Origin: Gammaproteobacteria bacterium
Lineage (GTDB): Bacteria > Pseudomonadota > Gammaproteobacteria > Pseudomonadales > Azotimanducaceae
Direction of reading: 5' to 3'
DNA length: 64,000 bases
NCBI GenBank assembly: GCA_021773565.1
Contig: JAJFJZ010000013.1
Coordinates: 62,001-126,000 of the forward strand
How positions within the stretch are numbered: position 1 is the first letter of the stretch; each line of letters starts with the position of its first letter. A program made the position numbers and the translations under genes. The notes under the pieces are model-generated. The model was not told the DNA's origin. It ran no database searches and saw only the letters and a program-made list of their open reading frames with translations. Shown one piece after another: positions 35,676 through 47,165 of this stretch.

Positions 35676-38600
35676 CTAATAGTAGGCACGGGCGTTTTTG
35701 AACAGTTTCAGCCACGCACCATCGTCCCCTGTATTGGGGTCTTCCCAGACATTGGCCACATTTTTGAACACGCGTTCGGGATGCGGCATCATAATAAGCA
35801 CTTTACCTGATTCGTTGGTAAACCCGGCACAACCATCCAGCGCACCATTGGGATTGTAAGGATATCTCTCGGTCGGTTGGTGGTCGTTGTCCACATATTG
35901 CATTGCTACCACACTATTCATTCTATCCAAAGGTGCATCAAATTCTATACGACCTTCTCCGTGTGCCACAGGTACACTCAACACACTTCCTTGCATATCC
36001 TGCAACCAGGGCGATGCTGATTCATTAATTCGCACAAGGCTTGTACGCGCTTCGAACTGTTCAGAAAGGTTGCGCACAAACCTGGGCCAGTGCGCGGCAC
36101 CCGGAACCAGCTCTTTTAGGCCGGAAAACATCTGGCAGCCATTGCAAACCCCAAGAACCAGAACATCCCTCTCCAGGAACTCCAGAAATTCCTGTTTCAC
36201 ATGTTCGTGATACAGAATAGATTTACTCCAACCACCGCCTCCGCCCAGTACATCGCCGTATGAAAACCCACCACAGGCAACCAGAGAATCAAAGTTAGCA
36301 AGACTGATTTCCCCACCCAGCAAATCACTCATATGCAAATCTACCGCTTCAAAGCCAGCTCGATCAAATGCTGCAGCCATTTCCAGGTGACCATTAACTC
36401 CCTGTTCACGCAGGATGGCAATTCGGGGCCGTGCGCCTTGTAATGCCGTGGAAGCGCCCATTATTTCCCCACTTGACTGGAGATCAAAAGTTAATGAGTT
36501 ACTCTGACCCTTGTCCTGTGGCATAAATATGTTGGCAAATTCCTGCTCGGCACAATCCGGGTTATCGCGCAAACTCTGAAGTTGGTAACTGGTGTTTGCC
36601 CATATTCCCTGAAGCGTTAGTATGGATTCCTCATAAACAATGCGATCGAAAGCAGCGATGGTCAGCTGATTTGAGGTATCCAGCATTCGCTTCTCCGGTC
36701 GGCCAAGGTCATATACCGAGCTGGAAAACGCGGAAAATAGTTCGTTAACCTGTTCAACATCGTGTTCCAATACCTGAATAACTGCGCCAAGTTCTTCAGC
36801 AAAAAGTGCAGACAGGATTGCCGTTGTATGTCGATCTTCAGGCAGCAGGGCACTAATATCCACACTCAATCCACAGCGACTGGCAAACGCCATTTCTAAC
36901 AAAGTGGTGATCAGGCCACCATCGGATCGATCGTGGTAAGCCAGAATCAGCCCCTCTTGCACGCAGCTTTGTATTGCATTAAAAAAGCGTCCAAGCAAGG
37001 CAACGTCATCTACATCCGGGGCACAATCTCCCAGCTGTTTGTATACCTGAGCAAGTGCACTACCTCCGAGCCGATTCCGGCCACAAGCCAAATCGACAAA
37101 AATGAGGCGCGTATTCCCCTGGTCCAGTTTCATCCATGGAGTGACCGTACGACGTGCATCCTTCACAGGTGCAAATGCTGTAATGTTAAGTGATACGGGG
37201 GAGGTAACGGATTTTTCAAGCTCCCCTTCCATCCAGGAGGTATGCATGGACAAACTGTCCTTGCCTACTGGAATGGCGATGCCCAATGCGGGACACATCT
37301 CCATGCCAATGGCCTGCACCGCATCAAACAGATCCTGATCCTGTCCAGCCTGGCCGGATGCAGCCATCCAGTTGGCAGACAATACTACTCTGGACAAACT
37401 TGTAACGTGGGCCGCGACGATATTGGTCAGGGCCTCCCCAACAGCCATGCGAGCTGAAGCTGCAGAGTTTATCAATGCCAAAGCTGGCCGCTCCCCGAGA
37501 GACATCGCTTCACCGGCACAGGTATCAAATCCCGCCAACGTAACCGCCACATCTGCTACCGGTACCTGCCATGGCCCGACCATTTGTTGCTGCGCAACCA
37601 GCCCGGAGATAGAACGGTCTCCAATAGTAACCAGAAACTGTTTGCTGCCCACAACGGGAAATGCCAGCACCCTGGCCAAAGCCTGGTCCAGCTGCATACC
37701 ATCCGTGTCCAAAACCTGCAGTGCACGTTGGCTACGTTGAATCTCCCGGGATAACAAGGGTGGTTTCCCAAACAAAACTGACAATGGGATGTCCACCGGC
37801 ATGTCTTTGTGATGCGAATCACTTACCATCAATACTTTCCGTGCATCGGCCGTGCCCACAATTGCGTATGGACAACGCTCCCTGAGACAGATTGCATTAA
37901 ATAACGCTACATTTTTTTCATCCATAGATAATACATACCGTTCCTGGGACTCATTACTCCAGATTTCCAGGGGAGACATGCTTTCATCTGCAACCAGAAC
38001 CTTGCGCAGGGAAAATTGACCTCCAACGTCACCATCCATAACGAGTTCAGGCAAGGCGTTTGACAAACCTCCCGCACCAACGTCATGGATGAGCAAAATT
38101 GGATTTTCAGAACCCATGTTGCAACAGGCATCAATGACCTCCTGACAGCGCCGCTCAATTTCTGCGTTATCTCTCTGTACCGAAGCAAAATCCAGCTCAG
38201 AGCTGCTGGCACCCGAAGCCATAGAGGAAGCCGCACCACCACCCAGACCGATCAGCATGGAAGGCCCCCCCAGCACCACCAGTTTATTTCCAGGTGACAT
38301 TGGTGCTGCAAACACATGGGACCTTCGAATAGACCCCACTCCACCAGCCAGCATAATGGGTTTGTGGTAACCGTAAATATGCTCTTGTTTAGCCAGTTGA
38401 TACTCAAAGGTTCGGAAGTATCCAAGAATCGCCGGGCGACCAAATTCATTGTTGTAACTGGCCGCACCTATCGGACCCTCAAGCATTATGTCCAAAGCAG
38501 ACACTATTCGATCAGGTCGGCCCATCCCGGTCTCCCAGGGCTGCTGTAAACCAGGGATATTAAGATGTGAGGTAGTAAAGCCGCTCAACCCCGCCTTGGG

Positions 38601-39647
38601 TTTTGAGCCACGCCCCACAGCGCCCTCGTCCCTTATTTCCCCACCTGAACCTGTCGCAGCGCCAGCGTATGGTGCTATCGCGGTGGGATGGTTGTGCGTT
38701 TCAACCTTCATCAATATATCGATTTCATCGCTGCAATGGGCGTACACGTGAGATTCTATGTCCGCACAAAACCTTGACTGTGTAAGTCCTTCGATGACCG
38801 CCGCGTTATCTGAATAGGCGCTCAATATGCCTTTCCCATTAATCCACGCATGGGTGTTTCTGATCATACCAAACAAGGATAGCTTCTGGGCTTCACCGTC
38901 AATCGTCCAATCTGCGTTGAATATCTTGTGTCGGCAATGTTCTGAATTTGCCTGAGCAAACATCATTAGCTCAACGTCCGTCGGATTTCGGTCCAATCCG
39001 GTGTACGCCTGAAACAAATAGTGTATTTCGTCAACACTCAAAGCCAATCCAAGTGTCTCGTTGGCATCTTCCAGACTGGAAATGCCTCCATGCAGTAAAT
39101 CTACATGTGAGAGCATCCTGGGTTGAACGCCCCTAAACAGGACCGAAAGAGCCTGATCATCCCTGCTCTGCCGTCCTGTTTCCAGCAAGAGGGATTCCGT
39201 CATTCTATCGTGCAACAGCGACCCTAGCTCATCAAGCGCAAACTCTTCCGGACAGTCGACATACCATCTCACTCCACGTTCGACTCTACTTATTTGAGAC
39301 AGCCCGCAATTGTGAAATATATCAGTCGCCTTGCTGGACCATGGAGATATAGTACCCAATCGTGGCACAACGGTGAAAAGGGGTTCAGTACAACCGTTTG
39401 CCTGAGTGGTGGGCAAGTCCTGTTGCGGGCCATATTGCAACAGAGCTTCGATATTTTTCAGTCTTTGCCCACATACGTCGCTCGCTCCAATACCATCCTG
39501 CAGTAGTAGGATGTGCACAAATTCAGCATATATGTTCTCAACCGCCGGGATCTGGCGCCGAATACGCACCAGCAACTGCCCGAGTTTTAGTCTGGAGAAA
39601 GCAGGAGGGCCAGATAACACAAGAATTTCGCGATTGGAGTCACTCAA
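35676..39647 (-). CDS. purL: Phosphoribosylformylglycinamidine synthase (large form)
   Basis: A 1323-residue single-chain FGAM synthase of purine synthesis. An N-terminal PurS-like domain, two AIR-synthase repeats (with [16 protein letters not shown] and [20 protein letters not shown]-type segments) and a C-terminal glutamine amidotransferase domain (nucleophile in [14 protein letters not shown], His in PHPERVF) are all complete. The start is a TTG at 39647, six bases after tadA; it aligns with the E. coli N-terminus, and no ATG lies nearby. Convergent with the M20 gene. Confidence 0.98.
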   Translation of the reverse strand: MSDSNREILVLSGPPAFSRLKLGQLLVRIRRQIPAVENIYAEFVHILLLQDGIGASDVCGQRLKNIEALLQYGPQQDLPTTQANGCTEPLFTVVPRLGTISPWSSKATDIFHNCGLSQISRVERGVRWYVDCPEEFALDELGSLLHDRMTESLLLETGRQSRDDQALSVLFRGVQPRMLSHVDLLHGGISSLEDANETLGLALSVDEIHYLFQAYTGLDRNPTDVELMMFAQANSEHCRHKIFNADWTIDGEAQKLSLFGMIRNTHAWINGKGILSAYSDNAAVIEGLTQSRFCADIESHVYAHCSDEIDILMKVETHNHPTAIAPYAGAATGSGGEIRDEGAVGRGSKPKAGLSGFTTSHLNIPGLQQPWETGMGRPDRIVSALDIMLEGPIGAASYNNEFGRPAILGYFRTFEYQLAKQEHIYGYHKPIMLAGGVGSIRRSHVFAAPMSPGNKLVVLGGPSMLIGLGGGAASSMASGASSSELDFASVQRDNAEIERRCQEVIDACCNMGSENPILLIHDVGAGGLSNALPELVMDGDVGGQFSLRKVLVADESMSPLEIWSNESQERYVLSMDEKNVALFNAICLRERCPYAIVGTADARKVLMVSDSHHKDMPVDIPLSVLFGKPPLLSREIQRSQRALQVLDTDGMQLDQALARVLAFPVVGSKQFLVTIGDRSISGLVAQQQMVGPWQVPVADVAVTLAGFDTCAGEAMSLGERPALALINSAASARMAVGEALTNIVAAHVTSLSRVVLSANWMAASGQAGQDQDLFDAVQAIGMEMCPALGIAIPVGKDSLSMHTSWMEGELEKSVTSPVSLNITAFAPVKDARRTVTPWMKLDQGNTRLIFVDLACGRNRLGGSALAQVYKQLGDCAPDVDDVALLGRFFNAIQSCVQEGLILAYHDRSDGGLITTLLEMAFASRCGLSVDISALLPEDRHTTAILSALFAEELGAVIQVLEHDVEQVNELFSAFSSSVYDLGRPEKRMLDTSNQLTIAAFDRIVYEESILTLQGIWANTSYQLQSLRDNPDCAEQEFANIFMPQDKGQSNSLTFDLQSSGEIMGASTALQGARPRIAILREQGVNGHLEMAAAFDRAGFEAVDLHMSDLLGGEISLANFDSLVACGGFSYGDVLGGGGGWSKSILYHEHVKQEFLEFLERDVLVLGVCNGCQMFSGLKELVPGAAHWPRFVRNLSEQFEARTSLVRINESASPWLQDMQGSVLSVPVAHGEGRIEFDAPLDRMNSVVAMQYVDNDHQPTERYPYNPNGALDGCAGFTNESGKVLIMMPHPERVFKNVANVWEDPNTGDDGAWLKLFKNARAYY

Positions 39648-39653
39648 AACTGA

Positions 39654-40121
39654 TCACTTATCTGCCCTTCTGCCAGTAAAAAATGTTCTCAGCAACAGAC
39701 TGCTTTCATCTGCCAGTAATCCTTGCAGGACTTCAACTTTATGGTTAAGCGCTGGATTATCAAGTACCTGCGCGCTACTAACTATCGCACCCGCCCGCGG
39801 TTCAGTACACGCAAAAACCAGCCTCCTGATCCGGGCATGTACCAGAGCTCCAGCGCACATAGTGCAGGGCTCCACGGTAACGTAGAGTGTTGCATCAGGC
39901 ATTCGGTAGTTATTCAGGTTTCGCGCTGCCTGACGAAAGGCTATCATTTCAGCGTGTGCTGTAGGGTCAATCCTGCCAATGGGACCATTACAACCCTCCC
40001 CGATCATCTGATTATCCTGGACCACAACGGCACCTACCGGTACTTCACCATAGTCTTGCGCAGTACGTGCAAGTTCCATTGCCCGGCGCATCCAGAATTC
40101 ATGTTGCAATAACTCAGACAC
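39654..40121 (-). CDS. tadA: tRNA-specific adenosine deaminase TadA
   Basis: A 155-residue deaminase converting A34 to inosine in tRNA-Arg(ACG). The zinc and proton-shuttle motif is HAE (56-58) and the second zinc motif PCTMC (85-89). The family segment GEVPVGAVVV precedes them. GTG start at 40121. It lies six bases before purL and 18 after an unknown membrane protein gene, so the three are probably co-transcribed. tadA near purL is also the Pseudomonas arrangement. Confidence 0.97.
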   Translation of the reverse strand: MSELLQHEFWMRRAMELARTAQDYGEVPVGAVVVQDNQMIGEGCNGPIGRIDPTAHAEMIAFRQAARNLNNYRMPDATLYVTVEPCTMCAGALVHARIRRLVFACTEPRAGAIVSSAQVLDNPALNHKVEVLQGLLADESSLLLRTFFTGRRADK

Positions 40122-40139
40122 TGTTGGGATCAGCTATGT

Positions 40140-41066
40140 TCACGCGCCCACGAAACTCTCAACAAGATTTTCAACTACTGCTGCACCAATCCACGCGATA
40201 GGCGGGATCACGAGATAAAATAATATTCGTGAGATCAAGCGCACATCCAATGGCCAGGTGCTAATTGATAGTATCCGGTCCTTGTGGGCAAGAATTCGCT
40301 CCAGGGCAGGGATGTCATCCCGATCTGTCTGAGCTTCCAGCTCCTGAATCCGTTCCAATCGCTCAGTCTTTTTCTTTTGAATACTTCGATGAACGCCCCA
40401 CATTGGAAACAAGACAACCGTTATTGTCGCAAGAACTCCTATTACGATACCGGCTTCATAATTATACCAGCGAAATTGGGCGTCCAATGCCTGCAATGGC
40501 ATCAACGCCAGAGCACCCATAATCATGAGCACGTCCATGAGTGCGATATTTGTAAACGGTCTGAGTTTGTCCAGGCAATATATATCCACGTCTATTTCAT
40601 AACCCGCCAGCAGCAGCCCCGTGTGCGCATAGATTCTGCGTCCCAAAACCCACGCCACTGACACCCATAGAAATATATTCCCGATTATTAAAGAAGCAGC
40701 CAGCCACTTGTTTGCACTTATCTGAAAATTCACTATGGGTGAGTAAGTCTGCGTTAAGCCAAACAAGCCACCGAATCCGGCACAAATAAACAGGTATTTT
40801 CGGCTGGGGAATGATATGCGCCCAATCCAGCGTTCCTTCATTTTGAACAGCGGAGCTAGTTCAACAAGTGATTTTTGGGTGATCTTTTGCAAAAAAATGT
40901 TGCTGTACCATACATAGCCAGGAAGCAGAGAGTAAAGCAAAGCGCCACCCGCCGCGCTGAGCCTGCTCGTCCAGCCCCATGCATTGCCTTCAGTAAATGT
41001 GAATACAATAAAAAAGAAGGTCAGGCTACACACCAGCCAAATGGTAGGAGGATAAAGTGGACGCAT
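40140..41066 (-). CDS. Uncharacterised polytopic membrane protein
   Basis: A 308-residue protein I do not recognise. It has about seven hydrophobic segments (near 8-24, 34-53, 88-107, 118-140, 172-193, 204-224 and 280-298). Between the sixth and seventh lies a charged, coiled-coil-like stretch rich in Lys, Arg and Glu (QKKKTERLERIQELEAQ). The C-terminal part has STWPLDVRLISRILFYLVIPP before the last helix. ATG start at 41066, 37 bases after guaA; tadA follows after 18 bases. No catalytic motif was seen. Confidence 0.75.
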   Translation of the reverse strand: MRPLYPPTIWLVCSLTFFFIVFTFTEGNAWGWTSRLSAAGGALLYSLLPGYVWYSNIFLQKITQKSLVELAPLFKMKERWIGRISFPSRKYLFICAGFGGLFGLTQTYSPIVNFQISANKWLAASLIIGNIFLWVSVAWVLGRRIYAHTGLLLAGYEIDVDIYCLDKLRPFTNIALMDVLMIMGALALMPLQALDAQFRWYNYEAGIVIGVLATITVVLFPMWGVHRSIQKKKTERLERIQELEAQTDRDDIPALERILAHKDRILSISTWPLDVRLISRILFYLVIPPIAWIGAAVVENLVESFVGA

Positions 41067-41103
41067 CTGCTTCAGCTACATGCTCCTCTGGGCGCCCTTT
41101 TGG

Positions 41104-42693
41104 CTACTCCCATTCAATCGTCGCCGGTGGCTTGTTGGAAACATCGTATACAACCCGGGAAATTCCGGAAATTTCATTAATAATGCGATTGGAAACAACA
41201 GCTATCAGGTTATAGGGCAGATGTGCCCAACTGGCAGTCATATAGTCCGTGGTCTCCACTGCGCGCAATGCAATGACAGGCTCATAGCGACGGGCGTCAC
41301 CCACTACCCCGACCGATTTCACCGGTAGATACACTGCGAAGGCCTGATCTACCTTGTTGTAGTAGTCTGCCTTACGTAACTCTTCCATAAAAATAGCATC
41401 TGCCCTGCGCAATACATCTGTCGATCTCTTTTCCACTACTCCAAGAATTCTTACGGCAAGCCCGGGGCCGGGAAACGGATGCCTGTTTATCAGGCTTGCT
41501 GGTAGTCCGAGTGCCAGACCAACCTTACGCACTTCGTCTTTAAACAGTTCGCGTAATGGCTCAACCAGTTTGAGTCGCATACGCTCCGGTAATCCACCGA
41601 CATTATGGTGGGATTTTATTACGTGGGCTTTCCCATATTTGGATGCAGCAGACTCAATAACATCGGGGTAGATCGTACCCTGCGCGAGCCACGCGACACC
41701 TTTTATACTATTGGCTTGTTGTTCAAATACCTCGATGAAAGTCTCGCCAATAACTTTGCGCTTGGCTTCCGGTTCATCAAGGCCTGCCAGTCTGGACAAA
41801 AACACTTCTTCCGCTGCGACGGTTACCAGATTTAGATTTAGGGAATTATCTCCATGTTTGCTAAACGCGCGTTCTACCTCTTCACGCTCGTTTTTTCTCA
41901 ACAGACCGTTATCTACAAATACGCACGTTAACTGATCTCCTATAGCACGGCTGAGCAGTGCCGCGACCACACTGGAGTCTACACCTCCGGATAAACCCAA
42001 AATTACTTTGTCTCCACCTACCTGCTCACGAATATTGTGAATGGCTTCTTCAATGATATTTTCCGGAGTCCAGTCACCTTGGCTACCACATTCTTCACGA
42101 ACAAACTGGCGGATAATTTCTGTCCCGCCAGTTGTGTGCGTCACTTCCGGGTGAAATTGCACTGCAAAAATTTTACGCTCCCGGTCCTGCATTGCCGCGA
42201 TTGGCGCATTCACGGAAGATGCTACACATTCAAAACCATCAGGCAGCCGCGTGACTCTGTCTCCGTGACTCATCCACACATCCAGCGTGCCGGGGTCTGA
42301 GGAACTGGCAAAAGCAGTGCCAAGAAAAGAGTTTGAAATACCGGAAGCGGCTTGAATATCCGCGTGCCCAAATTCCTGATGGTCGGAACTTTCTACCGTA
42401 CCGCCCAGCTGTTGCGCGAGCGACTGCATGCCATAACAAATACCCAGTATCGGAACAGACAAATCGAATATTGCCTTGGGCACCCTGGGTGTTAATCCCG
42501 AGGTCGTTGTTTCCGGTCCACCCGATAATATTACGCCTGAGGGTGCACATTCCCTGATGGCAGACTCATTAACATCAAATGGCAGTATCTCACTGTACAC
42601 ACCACACTCTCTCACCCGGCGAGCGATTAGCTGGGTATATTGGGCACCGAAATCCAGAATAAGTATCCGTTCACGGTGAGCCTGGTTATGCAC
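41104..42693 (-). CDS. guaA: GMP synthase (glutamine-hydrolysing)
   Basis: A 529-residue enzyme converting XMP to GMP. The N-terminal class I amidotransferase has its nucleophile in [11 protein letters not shown] and the His/Glu pair in FHPEVTHT. The ATP pyrophosphatase domain has the P-loop LSGGVDSSV, and the C-terminal dimerisation domain ends in [11 protein letters not shown] start at 42693, 25 bases after guaB, so a guaBA operon driven from the promoter upstream of guaB. Confidence 0.99.
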   Translation of the reverse strand: MHNQAHRERILILDFGAQYTQLIARRVRECGVYSEILPFDVNESAIRECAPSGVILSGGPETTTSGLTPRVPKAIFDLSVPILGICYGMQSLAQQLGGTVESSDHQEFGHADIQAASGISNSFLGTAFASSSDPGTLDVWMSHGDRVTRLPDGFECVASSVNAPIAAMQDRERKIFAVQFHPEVTHTTGGTEIIRQFVREECGSQGDWTPENIIEEAIHNIREQVGGDKVILGLSGGVDSSVVAALLSRAIGDQLTCVFVDNGLLRKNEREEVERAFSKHGDNSLNLNLVTVAAEEVFLSRLAGLDEPEAKRKVIGETFIEVFEQQANSIKGVAWLAQGTIYPDVIESAASKYGKAHVIKSHHNVGGLPERMRLKLVEPLRELFKDEVRKVGLALGLPASLINRHPFPGPGLAVRILGVVEKRSTDVLRRADAIFMEELRKADYYNKVDQAFAVYLPVKSVGVVGDARRYEPVIALRAVETTDYMTASWAHLPYNLIAVVSNRIINEISGISRVVYDVSNKPPATIEWE

Positions 42694-42718
42694 CTGTATC
42701 CTGTTTTTTGTCTTGTGA

Positions 42719-44188
42719 TTAGCTGATGGGGTAATTGGGAGCTTCCTTGGTAATACTTACATCATGGACATGCGACTCCATCATGCTTGCGGCAGTAATT
42801 TTTATAAATTGGGATTTTGTGCGCAGCTCATTCACATTCTCCGATCCGGTAAAGCCCATTGCCGCCCTTAATCCACCCGTTAGTTGGTGGACTATTGGAT
42901 TTAGTGGCCCCCTGTAAGGCACGCGACCCTCAATACCCTGAGGCACCAGGTTATTTTCATCGCCGCGAGAATCCTGAAAATAACGATCACTAGAGCCGTT
43001 AACCCCGGCCATTGCACCTATGGAACCCATACCCCGGTATGATTTGTAGGTCCGCCCCTGAAACAGCTCTACTGCACCAGGTGCTTCATCAGTACCTGCA
43101 AGGAGGCCACCAATCATAACGACACTGGCACCTGCACAAATCGCTTTGGCGATATCGCCCGAAAATCGAATGCCGCCATCAGCTATAACAGGAATATCAT
43201 CCTTTGCTACTTCCTCAGCAACATCGGCTACAGCTGTAATTTGGGGTACACCAATACCCGTTACGATTCGGGTGGTACAAATAGATCCGGGACCGATACC
43301 AACTTTTATTGCATCAACACCCGCATCGGCAAGCGCTCTTGCGCCTTCTCGCGTAGCTACATTTCCGCCCATTACCGGCATTTCAGGATAGTTATGCTTA
43401 ATCCACGTAACGCAATCGAGCACCTTCTGTGAATGCCCATGGGCGGTATCCACTACAATAAGGTCGACACCTGCTTTGACCAGCGCAGCTACGCGCTCAT
43501 GCGTTTCTTCACTTGTGCCAACGCTTGCTGCTACCCGCAATCGGCCCAGATCATCTTTGCAGGCATTAGGAAACTGACGTGCCTTTTCTATATCTTTTAC
43601 CGTGATCATTCCCCGGAGCTGGAAACTGTCGTTTACAATCAAGACCTTTTCAATACGATGTATGTGTAGCAGCTCGCGCAATTGATCCATGCTGGCATCT
43701 TCACCTGCCGTAATCAGTTTATCCTTTGGTGTCATGATTTCAGACACTTTGGCGTCCATGCGCAGTTCAAAACGCACGTCCCTGCTGGTCGCAATTCCGA
43801 GTAAATCGGAACCTGTTACTACCGGAACGCCGGAAATCTTGTGTTCTTTGGTTAAGGCTAGTAGTTCAGCAACACTCTTGTCAGGTGAAATACAAATAGG
43901 ATCACGAATAATGCCACTTTCGAATTTCTTTACCGCCAATACATCCTTCGCCTGCTGATCAACCGACATGTTCTTGTGAATAACACCAATTCCACCCTCC
44001 TGAGCCATCGCAATAGCCAACCTGGCTTCGGTTACCGTGTCCATTGCAGCAGACATCAGCGGAATATTAAGGCGTATATCCTTTGTCAGGCGGGTTGATA
44101 GTTGAACATCCGAGGGGAGTATTTTCGAGAACGCGGGTAGTAAAAGTACGTCATCGAAAGTAAGCGCATCGTTTGCTATACGCAACAT
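42719..44188 (-). CDS. guaB: IMP dehydrogenase
   Basis: A 489-residue enzyme oxidising IMP to XMP, rate-limiting for guanine nucleotides. The barrel opens with [13 protein letters not shown]; a CBS pair (about 95-205) is inserted; the catalytic Cys lies in [15 protein letters not shown]; the mobile flap segment is [16 protein letters not shown] start at 44188 with a good promoter upstream. Divergent from xseA, the same layout as E. coli and Pseudomonas. Confidence 0.99.
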   Translation of the reverse strand: MLRIANDALTFDDVLLLPAFSKILPSDVQLSTRLTKDIRLNIPLMSAAMDTVTEARLAIAMAQEGGIGVIHKNMSVDQQAKDVLAVKKFESGIIRDPICISPDKSVAELLALTKEHKISGVPVVTGSDLLGIATSRDVRFELRMDAKVSEIMTPKDKLITAGEDASMDQLRELLHIHRIEKVLIVNDSFQLRGMITVKDIEKARQFPNACKDDLGRLRVAASVGTSEETHERVAALVKAGVDLIVVDTAHGHSQKVLDCVTWIKHNYPEMPVMGGNVATREGARALADAGVDAIKVGIGPGSICTTRIVTGIGVPQITAVADVAEEVAKDDIPVIADGGIRFSGDIAKAICAGASVVMIGGLLAGTDEAPGAVELFQGRTYKSYRGMGSIGAMAGVNGSSDRYFQDSRGDENNLVPQGIEGRVPYRGPLNPIVHQLTGGLRAAMGFTGSENVNELRTKSQFIKITAASMMESHVHDVSITKEAPNYPIS

Positions 44189-44220
44189 AGGCGGAAAACC
44201 TCGCGTAAAGTAAACACCTT

Positions 44221-44249
44221 ATTTTAGAGAAGGTACTGTAACCTGTAAA
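44221..44249 (-). promoter_or_regulatory. Sigma-70 promoter of guaBA
   Basis: On the minus strand TTTACA (44249-44244) and TAAAAT (44226-44221) are separated by 17 bases. Transcription would begin near 44214, about 25 bases before the guaB ATG. No PurR-like operator was seen. Confidence 0.7.
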
Positions 44250-44278
44250 TCGGTTTTCCATTTTTGTACAATTAATTC

Positions 44279-45682
44279 ATGCAAGACATCACCATACTTT
44301 CAGTCGGACAGCTGGCTCGTTCAGCGCGCCAGATTCTGGAGAAGAATTTTGCCCAGGTGTGGGTGGAGGGTGAGCTTTCCAATTTTGCAACACCTCAATC
44401 TGGTCATTGGTACTTCACACTAAAAGACAAATCTGCCCAGCTACGTTGCGCCATGTTTGCCGGGCGCAACCGCACAGTAATATTTCCGCCTAAAGACGGA
44501 TTGAAAGTACTTGTGCGGGGTAAGGTAAGCCTTTACGAAGGCCGGGGTGACTTCCAGATAATCGTAGATCGAATGGAACCGGCTGGAGAAGGCGCCCTGA
44601 AACTCGCGTTTGAGGTGCTCAAAAACCAGTTGGCGACCGAAGGTCTTTTTGAAGAAGAACGGAAACGAAGCCTACCTGAATATCCCAAACATCTGGTTGT
44701 AATAAGCTCAGGTACCGGTGCCGCCTACCAGGACGTATTGAGCGTTATTGAACGTCGTTATCCAAGCCTGCTAATCTCCCTGATACCCGTAGCGGTACAG
44801 GGCGTGGACTCGGAACAACAGGTACTCAGGGCACTATCAGATGTTTCCCAATGGGTATCAGGCCGACATATTCCAGCTACATCCAACTTTGATTTACCGC
44901 CGGATCTTCTCTTGGTAACACGCGGGGGAGGCAGTCTTGAAGATTTGTGGACATTTAATCTCGAAACTGTAGCTCGCGCTCTGGCGGAATGTCCGATACC
45001 TGCCGTTTCAGCAATTGGACATGAAACAGATTTCACCATCACAGACTTCGTCGCCGACCTGAGGGCACCTACTCCATCCGCTGCTGCTGAAATTATTACC
45101 CCGGATTCGAACGATCTCAAACTGCGCTTCACCCGCTTGCAACAAAGCCTGGCTGCCCAGGTAAGACGCAGCATGGTATTCCACGGCCAGCAATTAGCGC
45201 TTTTGAACAACCAGTTGATTCATCCCGGATTAAAACTGCAGCAACAGATGCAGAAACTTGACGATACCCGAGGCAGGTTAGATGCGGCCCTGGAACGTAC
45301 GCTGGATTCAATTACCACACAGCTGAAGCACTCCCAATCCAGCCTGTTCGGCTTTCGACCTTTAAGGGAACTTAAACATGCCAACAACAAACTGCAATCG
45401 TCTTACCTGCGATTATCGCAGTCCCTTCAATACCGTATGCACAAATCCAGCGCTGTACTGCAAATTGTTTCACGTGCTCTACACAGCGTAAGCCCGCTGG
45501 ACACACTCTCACGTGGTTATGCCATTGTAAACAAGGCAGGTGATGGGCCTGAGTCCCGTGTAAGTTCTGTGGTAAAATCCGTAAAGGACCTTTCAACAGG
45601 AGACACCACTATTACACGATTTATGGATGGCGAAGCTTCAAGCGTGGTACAGAACGTTACTCTGTTGCCAGAGCAGGACTAG
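44279..45682 (+). CDS. xseA: Exodeoxyribonuclease VII large subunit
   Basis: A 467-residue XseA. The N-terminal OB domain reads VWVEGELSNF and SGHWYFTLKDKSAQLRCAMF; the catalytic domain has VISSGTGAAYQDVLSVI, LLVTRGGGSLEDLW and AIGHETDFTI. A long coiled-coil region (about 265-400) and a C-terminal SRGYAIV segment follow. With XseB it degrades ssDNA. ATG start at 44279. Its stop codon TAG forms the first bases of a GGGCT tandem array. Divergent from guaB and convergent with der. Confidence 0.97.
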   Translation: MQDITILSVGQLARSARQILEKNFAQVWVEGELSNFATPQSGHWYFTLKDKSAQLRCAMFAGRNRTVIFPPKDGLKVLVRGKVSLYEGRGDFQIIVDRMEPAGEGALKLAFEVLKNQLATEGLFEEERKRSLPEYPKHLVVISSGTGAAYQDVLSVIERRYPSLLISLIPVAVQGVDSEQQVLRALSDVSQWVSGRHIPATSNFDLPPDLLLVTRGGGSLEDLWTFNLETVARALAECPIPAVSAIGHETDFTITDFVADLRAPTPSAAAEIITPDSNDLKLRFTRLQQSLAAQVRRSMVFHGQQLALLNNQLIHPGLKLQQQMQKLDDTRGRLDAALERTLDSITTQLKHSQSSLFGFRPLRELKHANNKLQSSYLRLSQSLQYRMHKSSAVLQIVSRALHSVSPLDTLSRGYAIVNKAGDGPESRVSSVVKSVKDLSTGDTTITRFMDGEASSVVQNVTLLPEQD

Positions 45683-45732
45683 GCTGGGCTGGGCTGGGCT
45701 GGGCTGGGCTGGGCTGGGCTGGGCTGGGCTGG
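45682..45732. repeat. GGGCT pentanucleotide tandem array
   Basis: Nine perfect GGGCT units (45686-45730) are flanked by partial copies, filling almost the whole 57-base gap between the convergent stops of xseA and der. The last base of the xseA stop codon starts the array. It contains no hairpin followed by T-run and replaces any normal terminator. Perfect units suggest recent slippage expansion. Confidence 0.97.
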
Positions 45733-45739
45733 AAGAGTA

Positions 45740-47158
45740 TTACTTTCTTTTTCTACCCTTGTCCTTTTTCTTTATGTGTTTAACCATACGTTTTCGACTT
45801 TCTTTCTGACGATGGCTTAGAACATTTTTCTTTCCTGCAAAAGGATTAGTACCCGTCTTAAATATTAACTGAATGGGGTTTCCAATCAGTTTCAATGCTT
45901 TGCGATAATAGTTTTCCAGGTAACGCGTATAACTTACAGGAACATCCTGTGTCTGGTTGCCGTGGATTACTATTTTGGGTGGATGATGACCAATCTTATG
46001 CGCATAACGCAGTTTAATACGGCGGCCCCGTATAGACGGCGGCGGATGTGCACTTACTGCCTCCAATAATATTTCGGTCAATACTGAAGTATTGGTATCC
46101 AGCATTCCCGCCTTGTGCACTTTGTTTATCTCTTTTAGCAGCTCCCCCACGCCTGTACCATGAAGTGCTGAAATTCGCCGCTGCGGCAACCAGGGAACAA
46201 AACTGAGCTTACGCTCCAGATCCCGCAGAATCTGCTCTCTATGCCCCCTCTCCAGCCCATCCCATTTATTTATCGCCAACACGATACCTGCACCAGCTTC
46301 CACTGCATAACCAAACAAATGCAAATCCTGATCGACGATACCTTCCGTTGCATCGATAACAAGAACAGCCACATCCGACTGATCCAGTGCCTGGAGGGTT
46401 TTTACTACTGAAAATTTTTCGATAACCTCATAGACCTTGCCCTTGCGCCTTACGCCCGCCGTATCAATCAATACATAGGGCTGACCATCTTTTTCAAAGG
46501 GAATGGAAATGCTGTCCCGGGTAGTGCCCGGTTCATCAAAAACTACCTGGCGCTCTTCGCCAATCAGTCGGTTAACCAATGTGGACTTGCCAACATTGGG
46601 CCGCCCCAGCACAGCCATTCGGATGCTTCCTGCAGCGGCAGATACATCTTCAGTTTCGGCTATTTCGGCAGGCAGATGCTCTGCGACCTGCTCACGTAGC
46701 CCCGACATTCCCATACCGTGAGACGCTGAGATGCGCACGTGGTCACCAAATCCCAGGCGGGAAAATTCATTGTAAAGCGCTTCGTTGTTAACCCCATCGA
46801 TCTTATTGATAACCACAATCACACTGGCAGACTTTTTGCGCAGCATGGCGGCAATATCCTGATCTGACGCAGACATACCCTGTCGAGCATCCACAATAAA
46901 CAAGGCCAGATCAGCCTCCTCTATTGCCAGCGTTACCTGTTGCTCCATGCGTCGACTAAGTTTTCCATCCTCGCCATGTAAACCACCTGTATCGATAAGA
47001 ACTACGGGTAATCCGTCAATCGTGGCGTTACCATACTGGCGATCGCGAGTCAGGCCGGGGATATCCGCCACCAGAGCATCGCGGCTATGTGTAAGCCTGT
47101 TGAAAAGCGTTGATTTACCGACATTTGGGCGCCCAACGAGCGCTATTACCGGCTTCAT
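45740..47158 (-). CDS. der: Ribosome-associated double GTPase Der (EngA)
   Basis: A 472-residue GTPase of 50S assembly with two G domains: first GRPNVGKS at 9-16 with DTGG, NKID; second GRPNVGKS at 185-192 with DTAG, NKWD. A KH-like domain completes the C-terminus, ending in a Lys/Arg tail (KKKDKGRKRK). ATG start at 47158, seven bases after bamB. It is the last gene of the hisS-yfgM-bamB-der series, as in E. coli and Pseudomonas. Confidence 0.99.
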   Translation of the reverse strand: MKPVIALVGRPNVGKSTLFNRLTHSRDALVADIPGLTRDRQYGNATIDGLPVVLIDTGGLHGEDGKLSRRMEQQVTLAIEEADLALFIVDARQGMSASDQDIAAMLRKKSASVIVVINKIDGVNNEALYNEFSRLGFGDHVRISASHGMGMSGLREQVAEHLPAEIAETEDVSAAAGSIRMAVLGRPNVGKSTLVNRLIGEERQVVFDEPGTTRDSISIPFEKDGQPYVLIDTAGVRRKGKVYEVIEKFSVVKTLQALDQSDVAVLVIDATEGIVDQDLHLFGYAVEAGAGIVLAINKWDGLERGHREQILRDLERKLSFVPWLPQRRISALHGTGVGELLKEINKVHKAGMLDTNTSVLTEILLEAVSAHPPPSIRGRRIKLRYAHKIGHHPPKIVIHGNQTQDVPVSYTRYLENYYRKALKLIGNPIQLIFKTGTNPFAGKKNVLSHRQKESRKRMVKHIKKKDKGRKRK

Positions 47159-47165
47159 GGTGCCT

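Noticed and set aside
45627-45809. Plus-strand open frame with repeated Gly-Trp-Ala-Gly-Leu units
   Set aside because: It is a reading of the GGGCT array plus the antisense of der, not a gene.
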